NCBI GenBank assembly: GCA_002897115.2
Contig: BCIH01000007.1
Location: forward strand, 364,726-428,725
DNA length: 64,000 nucleotides
Direction of reading: 5' to 3'
From: Prototheca cutis
Taxonomy: Eukaryota > Chlorophyta > Trebouxiophyceae > Chlorellales > Chlorellaceae
Shown in pieces: positions 47,880 through 60,706 of this stretch. A model generated the notes under the pieces. The model saw only the letters and a list, made by a program, of their open reading frames with translations, had not been told where the DNA came from and ran no database searches. The position numbers and the translations under genes are program-made. Position 1 is the first letter of the stretch, and each line of letters begins with the position of its first letter.

Positions 47880-48837
47880 ATGGCACTGGGTGACACCCCC
47901 TGCCTAGGGCGATGCGCGGGCGGGGTGCCGGGATGCTTCTCCCCACAGCCCCCCAGGATGCCTGCGAGCGCATTCCAGTGCACCGCGCCCAGAATCCAGG
48001 CGCAGAGGAGGTCCGGATCGGTGGTGGTCTGCAGCCTGAACAACTCCTCAGCCGTCGCCATGCCAGGTCAGCTAGGATGGTGCTTGGCTCCGCAGTCGAG
48101 CAAGCTTGGGAGGGTGCATTCCTGAGCGTATCTCATGGTCCTGATGTTCACAATGTCAGTATCAGTTTCTTCCTGATCGCCCTGGTGTGGGCTCTACGGT
48201 TATTGATGTACTGGTTTCCCTGGGAGGAGTTTTCGGTTCCGATCACCCGCAGCTAATGCGCCTCTCCATGCGCACTCCTGGCCACCTGCAGCCAAGCCCA
48301 CGAAGCTCCAGGCACGTGATGGCCTGCGTCTGGCCCTCCCAAGCAAGGGGCGGATGGCAGAAGACACCCTGGAACTGCTCAAGGCATGTGCCGTATCAGA
48401 ATTGGGGTGTGTGTGTGTGTGTGCGCGCCAGGACAGATGGGCTTGCTTGCTTGCACATCCAATACTCGTGCGGTTACTTCCCAAGTCGGCATTTCTATGA
48501 GTCGTCAGAACACTGTCACTGCCTGATGCTGTTGCCGTGGGGCCCTGCCTCTGTTTTGCATCGCATGGGAGGCATCTCGGCATCGTGGTTACAGCTGTGG
48601 CGTCCCCAACTTGACACCCCCATTCTGCAGGACTGCCAGTTGGCTGTAGTCAAGCCCAACCCACGGCAATACGTTGCCGAGATTTCACAGGTCTGGATAG
48701 TGGTGTTGTTGTGTGGACATGGCTTTGGTGCTTCTCTGGGAGACACCTTTTTACAACACATATGCGCTGGATCAGCCGATAGCAAGGCAACCTTGCTACT
48801 GCCACCTGGAGCTCTTTTCTCGACAACCCCTCCCGCC

Positions 48838-48880
<43 letters not shown>

Positions 48881-50098
48881 GGCTAGATGCCGGATCTGGA
48901 GGTGTGGTTCCAGCGGGCGACAGACGTTGTTCGGAAGCTGACATACGGCGACGTGGATCTGGGCATTGTGGGTGCCGACATGGTGGCCGAGATTGCCGGT
49001 GACGACGAGGACCTTGTAGTGGTGCACGACGCGCTGCGATTTGGGCAGTGCCACCTGGCACTGGGTGTCCCAAACACGGGCAAGTTTGCCGGGGTCAAAA
49101 GTCTGGACGACCTGCGCAAGCTCTTTGACAACGAAGACGCGCCCCTCAGGTTTGTGCAATCCGTTAATGTGTGGAGTGCGTCGGTGCTGGACGCTGGTGT
49201 TGAGCATTGGTGCCTAGGAGCGCAACAGGAACGTGTCATGCGTGGCCCTAATACACATCATCTCCATACACGTCGCTACAACTTCCTCTCAGGGTGGTCA
49301 CTGGCTACCATAATGTGGCACGGCGGTTCTTTGAGAGCAACGGGTTCCGCCACGTCAAGCTTCTGAGCGCCGACGGCGCGCTCGAGGCGGCGCCTGCAAT
49401 GGGTTTTGCGGACATTATCCTTGACCTCGTGTCGAGCGGTGTGACCCTGCGGGAGAACAACCTGCGCGAGATCTCCGGGGGCCGGGTGATGGCCTCCCAG
49501 GGCGTGCTGGTGGCCAACCGCCGTGCCCTGCTCGAGCGGCCAGGGCTGCTGGGTCTGGTGCACGAGCTGCTGGAGCGCCTGGACGCGCACCTCGTGGCCA
49601 ACGAGTACTACTCGGTCATCGCCAACATGCGCGGATCGTCAGAGGAGGAAGTCGCTGCGCTGTTGCTGTCTTCAGAGCTGCTGGGAGGACTCCAAGGGCC
49701 CACCATCTCACCCGTCTACACCCGCGGGCCCGAGGGCCCCGTCCACCACGGGTTTTACGGCGCCCAGATCTGTGTGCCAAAGCGCCTGCTCTACCCCGCC
49801 GTCAAGGAAATCCGCCAGGTTTGTCTTAGGAGTTGTTGGTTGGTTGTTATCGCTTTCTTTTTTTTGGTCCGCATGCGTGTCCGTCCACGTTTGTCGGACC
49901 TAGGAGCATCGGTTGCAGATCAGTCCCCTCTCTTCTCTTCTTAAATAAGAAACAACTGACAATTCCCAATTCAACTTGCAGCTGGGAGGGAGCGGTGTGT
50001 TGACGCTGCCGCTGACTTACATCTTTGATGACGAGCCCCGGCGCTGGTACGCCCTGCTGGACAAGCTTGATCTGCAGCCCGAGGACGTCACCGTTTGA
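47880..50098 (+). CDS. HISN1: ATP phosphoribosyltransferase, plastid-targeted (first step of histidine synthesis)
   Basis: Six exons (47880-48066, 48292-48383, 48631-48690, 48887-49149, 49293-49818, 49982-50098) give about 414 aa. The long-form HisG body is continuous: LRLALPSKGRMAEDTLELLK, DCQLAVVKPNPRQYVAEISQ, GDVDLGIVGADMVAEIAG, SADGALEAAPAMGFADIILD, LVSSGVTLRENNLREI, NMRGSSEEEVAALL and GLQGPTISPVYTRG. The C-terminal region includes GGSGVLTLPLTYIFDDEPRR. The roughly 60-residue N-terminus is rich in Ala, Arg, Ser and Cys and ends near RRSGSVVVCSLNNSS, a good chloroplast transit peptide. Intron 2 has a GC donor (AAG|GCATGT). Intron 3 ends after a (CA)n tract. Product: phosphoribosyl-ATP in plastid histidine synth. 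Confidence 0.94.
48839..48875. repeat. (AC)n microsatellite in HISN1 intron 3
   Basis: About 18 units, 11 bp before the acceptor GGCTAG|ATG, where a polypyrimidine tract would be expected. Confidence 0.85.
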
Positions 50099-50517
50099 CC
50101 CCTGCTGGCAGTCGTGATTTGTGCTCGACCTGCTTTGGCTGGGCTGTAGTGGGGGTTGATCTCTTCCTCCTCGCTGGACGAGGTGAAGTCCTTGGCTCTG
50201 GAAAATGGACAGCTCGACTGTCAAGCGGGCATGATCAGGCATCAGCCTGGGGCCCTGAAGCTGGAGATGTAAAAAGTCAATGTGCAACCATCCCGTGCTT
50301 GCTTTGGCAGGCCAATAGTGACCACCACAGCTCTTGTGTTTGTTACACCAGCTGTGTCCCAGCCAGGCAAGCAGTGGCGTTCTGCCAGGTTTGATGCAGG
50401 GCTCTCCTCAGAAAATCCAGCAAGACAAGCAACGAGCAGGTGTCCCGGTCCCAGCTCGGGAGCGTGGGCACCACGGCCTGTGCGTGATGTTTCCAGTTCA
50501 AGCACATGGCGCGTGCA
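50099..50517. other. Convergent intergenic region
   Basis: 3' flanks of HISN1 (+) and the bS18 gene (-). No gene seen. Confidence 0.5.
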
Positions 50518-51912
50518 TCACACACGCCGCTGGCGCTGGGCGGTGCGGTCCGGGCCGGCATCTGCCCGCAGCAGGCCAAGCATGCGGGCCGTCTTGACCT
50601 GCTTTGCCACGTGCTTGTGCAGCTTGGCCGGAAGCTTGGTCCGCCGACGTGGCACCAGCCGCCCCGTCTCTGCACGTGTTGGAAATTTTAGCCGGTCATG
50701 CGTTGGCGTCAAGCTAGTGGGCCCGGGGTTGGCGGGGCGCATGCGTCCAGCCAGAGGAGACCTCAGCCGCTTCCATCCATCACTGCCACCGGGTGACATT
50801 CCTCTCATACAAAGCCAACACACATGCCCAACTGGGAACTGACCGGTGATGAATGACGCAAGGAAGTCTGCGTCCCTAAAGTCGGCGCGACCGAGCACGA
50901 CGCGTGCCGGAATCGGGGTTGGCAGTCGCGGCGGGGGCCGCATGCCCATCTCGGCCGGCGCCGTCACCGCATAGGGGTTGAGATCCTGCAGGGTTTTAGG
51001 GCATTTTTTTTGGACAGCTGTCAGCCGGTTTTTCAGAAGAGACCCCAGAGAGGAGGGGTTCTCCCCCCGCCCACAACACATTCACTGACGCACAAGGCGG
51101 CCGCCGCCATGCGCTCGACCAAGGTGCAACACAACAATGGAACAGACCCAGACCTGGGGGTTGTAGGACTGCCCTGGGAAGAAGAGGCGGAAGGGTGCAA
51201 CGCGCGCCGGGGACGATTCCTCGGCCCGACTGCCGAACACCGTCCGGGGGGCGTCGGTGGCCTGGGCCAGCAGGCCGTAGCTGGCAAAAGCCTCGGGATG
51301 CTGCGGCTTCTTCTGGCCACCCGCCAGAACCTCTGTCATCTCTGCAGTCGTGGGCTTGGCCTTGCCAGCACGTGGGGCGGCTGCCGCCGCGGCAGCGGGC
51401 TTGGCGGCCTTGCCGCTGGTGGAAGCAGCCTCCTCTGCGTCCGCCGTCTCTGCCACAGGCTTGACATCCTCCTTTGTCGCCGACGCCGATACCACTGCCG
51501 GCTCCTGGCTGCTGGCAGCCGCCGTCTCACTCGCAGTCTCCCCTGCACGGTGGTAGACGGTTGGGATATCGATCAGTCCAGCCGCTCCGCCATTGCCCGT
51601 CGCCTAGCCAGTCAGCCAGCCTGGTCAAACAGACACCCACGCGAACCGCAAATCGAGAATGGGCCCCATTCCAACCCATAGCCTACCTTGTCTCGCGCTA
51701 TCCAGCTGGCTGTCTGCCCATTCCCTCCAGGACGAGGCCGAGGACGGCTTGGCCTCCTCACCCGCAGGGGTGGTGCTGCCGGCGGGGCCCTCAGAACCCT
51801 GAGTGCTCAATCGCATGCGGGAAAACGAGGTCTCAAGCTGGACGCAGCATTGCGGGATCCCCTGCGCCAGGAACCCGCTGCTCCTGGCGCGGGCCAGGAG
51901 TGCGGGCAGCAT
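50518..51912 (-). CDS. Organellar small-subunit ribosomal protein bS18 (mitochondrial type)
   Basis: Four exons (51912-51687, 51542-51154, 50985-50844, 50669-50518) give about 302 aa. The bS18 core is at the C-terminus: DADFLASFITETGRLVPRRR, TKLPAKLHKHVAKQVKTARM and LGLLRADAG, matching the bacterial S18 pattern F-x-x-x-G-x-I-x-PRR...K-x-AR-x-x-G-L-L. A long Ala/Ser/Glu-rich region precedes it. The N-terminus MLPALLARARSSGFLAQGIP is positively charged and hydrophobic, suggesting mitochondrial import. The core's start is encoded on exon 3 (DLNPYAVTAPAEMGMRPPPR). The extension makes it about three times the bacterial length, as in other mitoribosomal S18 proteins. The start is the first ATG; a GTG lies further upstream. 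Confidence 0.8.
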
Positions 51913-52328
51913 CGCTGCCAGTCGCACCCCGCCGGGACCTTGTCCTGGGCCTGCAGCACGCTGCGTATTGGTTATGACAACAAATCAACACAATGTCCGG
52001 CACAATGGCATGCATGCATGGGGTGGATGATCACCGCACAGGGCATTGGGCATTGCGTGGCTCGATGTCCATGCTCCCTCCGTGAGATTCCTCGTTTCCA
52101 GCCCGGCCCAGACGAAAAATCGGTCGCAGATTGATTTGACTTGATGTCGAACCGCAAGGCCTGCCATGTGATCAGTCCACACTGGCTTCTCATTGCAGCA
52201 ACGATTCCCTGAATGCATGCTGCAGGATTTCCATGATTTGTAGTCTGCGCTGTGGGCGAGTGGACGAGAAAGCGTGCGCCGTTGTGCGGGCGTCTGGCTA
52301 GCCCAGCACCGGCTGCACGCGGGATACA
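51913..52328. promoter_or_regulatory. Divergent upstream region, bS18 (-) and CEP104-like gene (+)
   Basis: 416 bp between start codons. Contains TGCATGCATG near 52010-52018. No TATA-like motif stands out. Confidence 0.3.
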
Positions 52329-55300
52329 ATGGACGATGCCCTACCGTTTCAAGTCACTTCCTGGAGTTCAGAGGTGTGGGTTATCATTTATTTTATGGAT
52401 AGACTGTTTGCATGGCATGTTGTGTGGATGGGCGTCGCTGGTTTCCAGCTTTTACAGCTGCATGTGGTGCCTGGGCACCACCGGCTGTGATCATTTCCGG
52501 CTATTGCACAATGTCCCTGCTTGCGCAGGAGGTGCCAGGTACCTGCACCACTCTCGCCACTCCACTGTCCACTGGTGCAGCTGGCTGGGCATGTGCCAGG
52601 TCAGTGTGTGTGTGGGGTTGCAGGGGTGGGGCTCGGTCGCAGCATTCTCGGGCTCTTGGCTGGCCCAGTGCTGTGGAGGACGCTGACACCGGCCATCCGT
52701 GCTGTGTCTATGCATCGTCACCCTGCATGGCATCCAAGCAAATGGTTGAGGCCAGATTTTCAATTCTTCCCTGCACCGCAATCCCTTTCCCTCTCCCAGG
52801 AATGCCCTGTACCCTCAAGAGGTGGTGCTGCGGTTGGGGCAGCCGGCCCGACTGACCCACCTAAAGCTCCTCTCCCACCAGTTCAAGGCACGGAGCTGCA
52901 TTGGGTTTGCATGTTCGTTGGAAAGGAGTTGCAGCTGGTTATCTGCTTGTCATCTCTCTGGGGAAGGCAAGCGGCAAGTTTGCCCAGCAGCCACAAAACG
53001 TGACCTGACCCCCCCGACATGTCAGTGAATTGCCAGCCAGCGCACTCAAGTCTCACCCAAACTTCTTCCGCAGATCGCATCCCGTGTGGAGGTCCAGGTT
53101 GGTGGAGAGAAAGCTGACTCCGGCTGGCGTAGCCTGGGCTCCCTGTCATTCAGCACCAACGAGCGCAGCCGGTTTTCCGCCCGCGAAATGAAGAGCGTCG
53201 CGCTGCCAGGTCCCGTGGCCCGCCGGCTGCGCCTGCTCTTCCACGGTTGCCATGCCAACGCCCTGAACCAGTATGGACAAGTGGGGCTGGTGCACGTGGG
53301 CATCCAGGGTCAAGCTGTCGACCTGCCCCTCGAAGACGGGGCGTGTGCCCTGCGCGCAAGCCAGGGGTCTGTGTGGCCAGGCGGTGATGTGGGAAATGCG
53401 GTGTCTCCGACCGTCGCCAAAGCCGTCGGCCCTCTGGCTGCGGCGGCCGCACTCGTCCCCGAGCAGCCACCGCCACCAGCGCCGGCTGCGTCGACCGTGG
53501 AGCCACTCACGGTGAACAGCAGGATGCCTACTGCTGACTCAGCAGGGGTTGTCCACGAATCAAATTCCCTATCAGTGGCAACGCCGTCGCGCCAGGCAAC
53601 CCACGACCCAGCGAGCACCCCGTCCCATGCCATCGCTCCGACAACATCACAGCGGGTGGCGGTCGACCCCATCACGGCCGCCAGGCTTGCCGAGCTCCAG
53701 CAGCTCAAGGCCGCAGCCGTGGAGGCCGAAGACTATGATGAGGCCAAGCGATTAAAGGCAGCCGTCGACAGGCTCTGTTCCTTTGGTGGGTTTGCTTGCT
53801 TGTTTGTTTTGAAGTCTGGCATTTGCTGGTGNGGTAGGGTGGGGCGGTCGACGGTGCGTTCAGCACCAAGCTTGGGCTTTATTGAAGGGCTGCCTGTCCA
53901 TGGCCAAACATGCCAGTCCCTATCAATTCCCTCCCTTTCCATCCTAACGACAACAACACTGCACGATGCAGGTGCTCGCATCGCGGCTCTGGAAAGTCGG
54001 AAAGCAGAGGCGGTGGCTGCGGAGGATTATGACACTGCCAAGGAAATCAAGGAGGAGATCGAGGGTCTGCGGCGTGTGTCGCTGAGGCAGTCGCCACCAC
54101 ATGGCGGCGCTGCCTCGCCACGGCTGGGGCGAGGCAATGCAACCGTTGCCATGTCTGCTGCCGGGCCCCGACGGTCATTGAGTGGGCAGTGGGAGGCCGA
54201 GCAAACACAGCCGGACGGCAAGGTGGCTGGTCTCCGGGCATCGCTGGCTGCCGCGGCGGCACAACTGGANGCAGGGCCGGATGCCGGGGTCAAGGGCATG
54301 TCCTCTCCTCTTCATGAAGACGACATTGACAAGGAAGAAGCAGACACCCGCATCCGGGCAGGTGCTGGTGCTGCATCGGATGGTCATGCAACAGAGGCCA
54401 CTGGCAGTGGCCGTATCAATCAGGGGCCAGGCCGAACCGGAGCCCGGCGGCCCCTGGGCCCGTCGGCTCGGGGGTCGCGTGAGGACCTGTCCGGCCACGA
54501 ACAACGGAATGGCAATCCCCAGAGCCCTGCACGGCCTGGATTTCAGGATGAGGACATGGGGGCCGGAGCTGTTGACCCCGGACCGCCACCTCCGGGGTTT
54601 CCTCCCGACCTCCCCCCGCCCGAGCCATTGACCGCCACTGCCGCCAGGGACGCGGCAGACGCCCTGGACCTCCTGGGTCCTTATGTTACAGCATGCTTGG
54701 TCTCAAAGACCTGGCAGCTGCGCGCTGGTGCAGTGCAGGTGAGCAGCGGGCAGCGCCTTGTGTGTTATCTGGAGGATTCATTGGAAGCTTGGGGGAATTC
54801 CTTCTTTTGGCAATGTATTCCACGTTGGTTACCCAAGAGGACTGGTGCTTTGTGCTACACCAGTGACTGTGTTCCCGTTGCTTGAATCAGCCCCGGGAAT
54901 AACATCCAGCGTGACTTGGCCTGATATCTCAGCCTTCACCCCGTGCCTGTTGCAGTTTTTAGAACAGAACGGCGGCCAGTCACCAGGAGTGTTGACTGTA
55001 CCAGCAAATCTGAACATCGCAGCGAGTGTCTTGACCACGGCCCTACAGGACCGTGTCGCCGCCGTGTTCCTGGCAGCCATCCCCGCCCTGCTTTCCTTGG
55101 CAAACAGCCAGGTAGAAGGGGGGGGGGGTTGAAGTTTGTTTTTTTGTCTTTGGCATGGAGCATCTTGAATGGATGGATTTTATTTGTTTTTCCGAGAATC
55201 CTCCACAATAATCTCCCCATTCCTGCTACCATCTCCTCGAACCTTGCACAAAGCCACACATTCGCAGGGCCGCCAGCAGCAGCAGCGAGGCCGGGTTGCT

Positions 55301-56921
55301 TCGGCGCTGCAGGAGGCAGTGGGCGTGTTGGTGGAGAAATCTGGCGATCTGAACGTCCGCGTGGCAGAGGCGGCAACGGCGGCGGTGGTGGCGTTGTTAG
55401 ACGCCGGAGCCACCTCGCTTGCCTCCAACTTGGGCCCTGNATTGAAGCCGCCGCCACTGCGAGCCGCACCACGAGCAGTGCTCGGCCGTATCTGTTTGGC
55501 GGCAGCGCTGCTGGATCGGCTGGGCGTCGCTGGACCCAAGGGCGGGGCCATTCCGCCGGACCTGCTGCGGGGCTTTGTGGCCCCGGCACTGCAACACGCT
55601 GCAGCAGAGGTGCGAGCAGCCGCAGCGAAACTGTGTTGGAAAGTTGGCAATGCCGGGGGTCCATCAGCACTGGCAGCCCTCCTGCCAGCAGACCTCAACC
55701 CCAAACTGAGAGCCGCCATTTTGTCTGGCGAGGTCGGAGCACTGGAGCCTTCGACCCCGGTGTCCAGGACACCCTACGATCAGCGGAGCCGCCGGGGGTC
55801 GTCGGAAACCGGTGTGCTGACATCAGAATCAGTTCCGGGCCCTTCCCCAGCAGCAGTGACGCAGGGCCGCACACCGTCGGCAACAACAGCGCAGAGGACG
55901 CCGCCATCCAAGCCTGCTGCCGGTGTCAGTGACAGGCAACAACAGCAGTTGTCCGCGCGGGGCAAGGCGCAGCAGCAGCCGTTCAGTCCCGTGTTGTCGA
56001 CCAATGCAGCGGCTCGCGACGCTCTCTCTGCCTTTCCCAAGGGCGCTTTTCCTGCCGAGCCGGCGACAAGGCCGCGGGGCGGCGGCAGTGGTGGTGCAGC
56101 GGTGACGACTTTTCGGGGAGGTGGTGCGCCACGTGCACCCCAGCATAACAGCAATGGCAACGGCCAGGGCCCACGGCGCGCACACACATCTCAGAGAGAC
56201 CCAGTCGACGACCAANNTTGGAATGAGCCTGGGGATGTGGAGATGGAGGACGCCGATGCTCGGCTGTTTGAAGCGGAGCTTCGTGCCCGAGAAGCAAGGT
56301 TTGGTCCCACTCACCCTCAAGTCGCTGAGGCGCTGATCAACCTCGCCATCATGCACAACCAGGTACTGTCCCAGCGTTTGTCGTTGGTGACAATACTTTC
56401 TTGGTGAGCAGCCGAACGTACATGATGCACCCCACTCCCCAACTCCCACCCCAGCCCATTTGTATTCCAATACTGCAGAGGGGCGATGCTGACGCGGCGC
56501 TGCCTCTGTACCAGAGGGCACTGGGCATCATGGAGCAGACTCTGGGCGCGGATCACCTGGAAACAGCGAATGTCCTCACTGATATTGCCGTGATTCACCT
56601 GGAAAAGGTGAGCGAAATGGCCAAGTATCATGTCAGTCTGGTTTTCATGGTAACGGTGGCCATCATCGCATGGACGGTGCCAGNCCTGAGAGCCCATTCC
56701 CGTGGAGACATTGCCCCTCTATTGTCCCAATTTCAACTGCCGACTACCCAAGCCCCCTTTTCTCAACCCATTGCCTCCTCACGATCACCATGAATGCACA
56801 GGGTGACGAGGCCAAGGGCAGGCCGCTCCTGGCCAGGGCTCTTGCCATTCAGGAAGTGGAACTCGGACCCGGCCACCCCGACGTCATTGCCATTCGGGAC
56901 GTGCTCGATGAAGGCATCTGA
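52329..56921 (+). CDS. CEP104/FAP256-like ciliary tip protein with TOG region and C-terminal TPRs
   Basis: Nine exons (52329-52373, 52529-52599, 52800-52887, 53074-53785, 53972-54738, 54956-55111, 55268-56362, 56479-56607, 56802-56921) sum to about 1060 aa. The N-terminal jelly-roll matches CEP104: RNALYPQEVVLRLGQPARLT, LLSHQFKIASRVEVQVGG, SAREMKSVALPGPVARRLRL and LNQYGQVGLVHVGIQG. Two coiled-coil blocks follow with the family hallmark AVEAEDYDEAKRLKAAV and AVAAEDYDTAKEIKEEIEGL. A helical TOG-like repeat region begins about VLTTALQDRVAAVFLAAIPA. The end differs from animal CEP104: kinesin-light-chain-like TPRs (AEALINLAIMHNQRGDADAA, LPLYQRALGIMEQTLGADHL). Intron 3 has a GC donor (AAG|GCACGG). 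CEP104 acts at cilium and flagellum tips on microtubule plus ends. Confidence 0.85.
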
Positions 56922-57116
56922 TCGCAACCGAGAGGGCTGGAGTCTGTGAATTCTGTTGATCATCCCCCCCCTTCCAACAAATGACTCATGTGATGATCGT
57001 GATCGCCTCCGCCCAGCTGCAAGAACATTTGGCTTGCATCGATTCGTTAAAAATGACCCACACGATTGGGTGCACGAGTGGATCAGAGGCTGGAAAGAGC
57101 GGCCCTTCGACGTGCA
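56922..57116. other. Short convergent intergenic region
   Basis: 3' flanks of the CEP104-like gene (+) and AspRS (-). No gene seen. Confidence 0.5.
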
Positions 57117-57336
57117 TCACTGCTTCACATTCGGGCCCGCCACATCAGCAGATCCCCCATCAGGATGCGCCAGTTCCAGTCCCAGTAAGTCCAGCTGGTC
57201 GGCAGCTACGTGCGCTGGCGCCTTTGTGACTGCGCAGGCGGCCTGCGCAGTCTTGGGAAATGCAATGACTTCGCGAATGGAGTTCGCCCCTACTAGCAGC
57301 ATAGCCAACCTGTCCAACCCCAGCGCAAACCCTGCG

Positions 57337-57403
<67 letters not shown>

Positions 57404-60400
57404 CGCGCGCGCGTGCGCGCGTGCTGGGGCCCTGGGGGGAGAAAGTGAGGAGTTTTCTACTAAAACCAGCAAATAATCCCCCTCCAACAAAAACTGGCTG
57501 GCTGGCTTCCCCTCTCGCTCGAAAGACCTCATGCACTCACCGCCATGAGGAGGTGCACCCTGGCTCAAACAATCCAAAAGGTGCCCAAACTGGGCAGTGT
57601 ACTGTTCCCTTGGGAGTCCAATGGCCTCAAACACGCGCTCTTGAAGATCCCGCCTGCAGAGAGTTTGGAGTCCATGAGCAGGAGGTCGGTTGGCAGGACC
57701 GGATCTGCCAGCAGCACCGAGCAACCGCCGCTCGTGACAACGACAACCTCTGGACCAGACCTGTGGATCCGTAGGCTGCCCCCACCGATCTCAATGCCAT
57801 TGTAGACGAGATCATAAGCGTGTGCCCGGCACTGTTCCAGTGGCAAGCCCTGCTTGCCGGTTATGAAGTTTGGCGGGGCCATGGTTTCGTGTATGTGTGC
57901 TTGGGGCAGGAAATGGAAGCTCTTGAAGATGCCTTGCAATGCTCAACCCGTGACATCGTCTCCCATACACTGCCATCGGACAACCCCATACAAACGATAC
58001 CCCGCAGGCCAGAGCAGGCCCCGACCTTGGCCATGTCGTCCTGGTTGGGCGCAGTGAATGGGTGGTGCAGGGCTTGCAGCTGTCCCGTCGCCTCTTCACG
58101 TTCAAACCCGGGAAAGTCCACGACCCAGAGCAGCGCACCAGCAGACGGCTGCGGAGGAGATGGCGCAGACGCAGGCAATGGAGCTTCTTCGACAATCCGG
58201 CACACTGCATGAGACAAGAAATTTCAGGTTGTCCGCGCACCACATAACAGAGTCGACCCCGCTCTCACATCTATGAGTCCCAGGGAGGACCCGAGGAACT
58301 GGCGCAGGTGATCCATTGCCCGGTGGACCTTTCGTGGCGAGCCCGCCGTGAGGAGCAGCAGATCGCCCTGTGCGTGGACAGAGACTGGGAATGCCTCAGG
58401 AGGCGGCATTCCGTCGTCGTCATGACTAGCATTATCAGACGACGAAAAATCAGACCCAAACAACCCTTCTCCTCATCATCACCTCTTCGGCATGGAGTTT
58501 TGAAGCAATGGCTCGCTGCGCAGGCTCTCCCAGGGTCTGCAGCAGCGAGGAGCTTCCCTCCATCCTCCCCCCTGCCCCAACACGCAGTGCCACCAGCCCA
58601 GGGACACCCGCGTCCATCGCCATGCCTGCAAGTGCAATTACAAACGACGACCAGTCTGATTTTCTTGGAGTCCACTGCTCCGGCCAGGGTCACATATCGC
58701 TGGACCAAGACCAACCGTCCCAGCACCCACGCACCTGCCAAATCACCCTTTGGTGCTTTGAGGCGCGAGTTGGAGATGGCCTTGCCATTGGGAACACGCA
58801 TGCCCTGCACGATCCCTCCCTGTGAAACTGCGTCTGCAAACATCCTGCACGGCGGGAAGGCGAGCAGCAGCTGATGTTGTCGGCCGCACCACCAGGAGGA
58901 AACAAACCCAAGTTGGAAATGGCCCAGGGCGAGAATGGCCCAGGGCGGAATGTCAGCCATGCATCCTCACTTGAACGAGGTGCCCTTGACTGCCTCTGTG
59001 AGGTACCCCAGTTTCAACGGGTTTCTGAGGTCAGGCCTGTCGCTGGCGTACACCTCCATGGCCTTCTGGTATGTCATCCGGGGGAGTGGGAGGTGGATCG
59101 TCTGGCCCAGCATCTGCACATGGATGTGTGTTTGGGGGTCACCTTGGGCAAAGGCCGTGGGGAGGTGTTCATGATTCCTGAACATCGGACACGCAGCAAT
59201 TCACCACCAAGAAACAGCCCCCAAGTCAAGCAACCCCCAGGACAAACAAAATACCTCGTGGAAGACTCGTGCCATGAGGTCCTCAGCGACTGTCTGAATG
59301 CCCTGCTCATCCATAAAGGCAACTTCCACGTCCAGCTGGGTGAACTCGGGCTGCCTGTCTGCCCGCAGATCCTCATCCCTAAAGCACCGAGCAATCTGCA
59401 GGGGTGTTGCAAGGTGTGGACTGAGCCCGGAATATCATTAAAAACATTGCCTTGACTGAACATGGGCACCGTGCTCTCAGCACGGTGGCATGGCCCTGAC
59501 CCCTTCCCACCTCCGCTCCTTATCCTCTGTCACCCCACACCTGAAAATAACGGTCAAAGCCAGCCACCATGAGCATCTGCTTGTAGAGCTGGGGAGACTG
59601 GGGCAGGGCGTAGAACGATCCTGGGTGTACCCTAGGGATTGGGATTGGAATGGAGGTTGGCTGGTCGGCGAGGGTATGCTGCAGAGATGATCGGGGCTGA
59701 TTCCTTTCTCCTGGCATCTGACAAGCGTGCTTTCCATCCAACCAGCACCCACAGCAGCAACATACCTGGATGGAACGATGAAATCCCGGGCCCCCTCGGG
59801 CGTGCTCCGTCCCAGCATCGGCGTCTCTATCTCAACAAAGTCATGTTCATCCTCCAGGTACCGGCGAATGGTCTTGACCAGCTGGTGCCGCCGGCGGAGG
59901 TTGGACGCCATGGCTGGACGCCTGGAGGGTTTGAGTTGGGTAAGAAGATGATGACCGCAAGAGGGCACCGATCAAGCGGCCACCCCAACAACCCCGCACT
60001 GATTCAAGCCTCCACTGTGCTGCATGCAGCGTTGTGCCACCACGCAACATGTCCCCCCCCCCCCCCCCAACACACACACACACACACACCACCACCAGTC
60101 CAGGGCGTGCCTGAGGTCAAGGACGCGGTGGCGAAGTCGTGTTTCCTCGCCTGCGGGTGCCGCCAACTCTGTGGGCGACACTGTGATGGGCAAACTGCCT
60201 TCTACACCATTAAGCAGCTCGATGCTGGTGGGCTCAGCCTCGATCAGTCCGGTAGGAAGTCCCGGGTTTGGGTCACTGCGTCGCCGCACCCGCCCCGCCA
60301 CGGCGACAACGCACTCGCTGCGCAGACGCCTCGCCACGGCCCGCAGCGCGGGGGGAGTCGCGTCATCGACAACCACCTGTGTCACGCCCGTGTGGTCTCG

Positions 60401-60706
60401 GATGTCCAGGAATGTCAGTGCCCCAAGGTCACGAACGCGGTCCACCCAGCCACACAGGCGCACGTGCTCGTCAATGTGCGACACGCGCAGGGTGCCCGCG
60501 CCGTGCGTGCGGCTGGGCCACTGCAGGTGGGCCTGTAGGGGTTGCTCCCCTGGGTGGGCGCCGCCGCTGGAGCAGGCCCGGCACGGCGTCCGGGGCAGGG
60601 CCCATCTAGGGCTCGCAGTCCTCTTAATGACCTGCTGGGGGACAAACGGCTTCAGCCCCATGGCGTGCAGGTGGTGAAACAGTGCGATCGCCTGCGCCAT
60701 TGACAT
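57117..60706 (-). CDS. Bacterial-type aspartyl-tRNA synthetase, organellar
   Basis: Twelve exons (60706-60111, 59921-59766, 59631-59541, 59395-59255, 59113-58971, 58844-58735, 58625-58483, 58367-58269, 58148-58026, 57849-57761, 57653-57541, 57331-57117) total about 672 aa. The N-terminal OB fold has [20 protein letters not shown]. The class II core shows motif 2 ([20 protein letters not shown]), [20 protein letters not shown], the bacterial GAD insertion ([18 protein letters not shown]), [24 protein letters not shown] and motif 3 ([20 protein letters not shown]). This bacterial form charges tRNA-Asp in plastid and/or mitochondrion. About 45 N-terminal residues from [12 protein letters not shown] could be a targeting peptide. 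Intron 1 probably uses a GC donor (CTCAG|GCACGC), giving LDLRRPAM; a GT donor would insert five residues. Confidence 0.93.
57340..57424. repeat. (TG)n(CG)n microsatellite in the last AspRS intron
   Basis: About 55 bp of TG followed by about 28 bp of CG-rich repeat. It ends 8 bp from the acceptor of the last AspRS exon and reads as (CG)n(CA)n in the transcript. Confidence 0.85.

Noticed and set aside
47840..48061. Tidy minus-strand ORF beginning MATAEELFRLQ
   Set aside because: It is antisense to HISN1 exon 1. The sense frame gives a transit peptide that splices in phase to the HisG body.
57340..57424. Regular repeats resembling an array
   Set aside because: Simple dinucleotide microsatellite in an intron, not a CRISPR array; the genome is eukaryotic.
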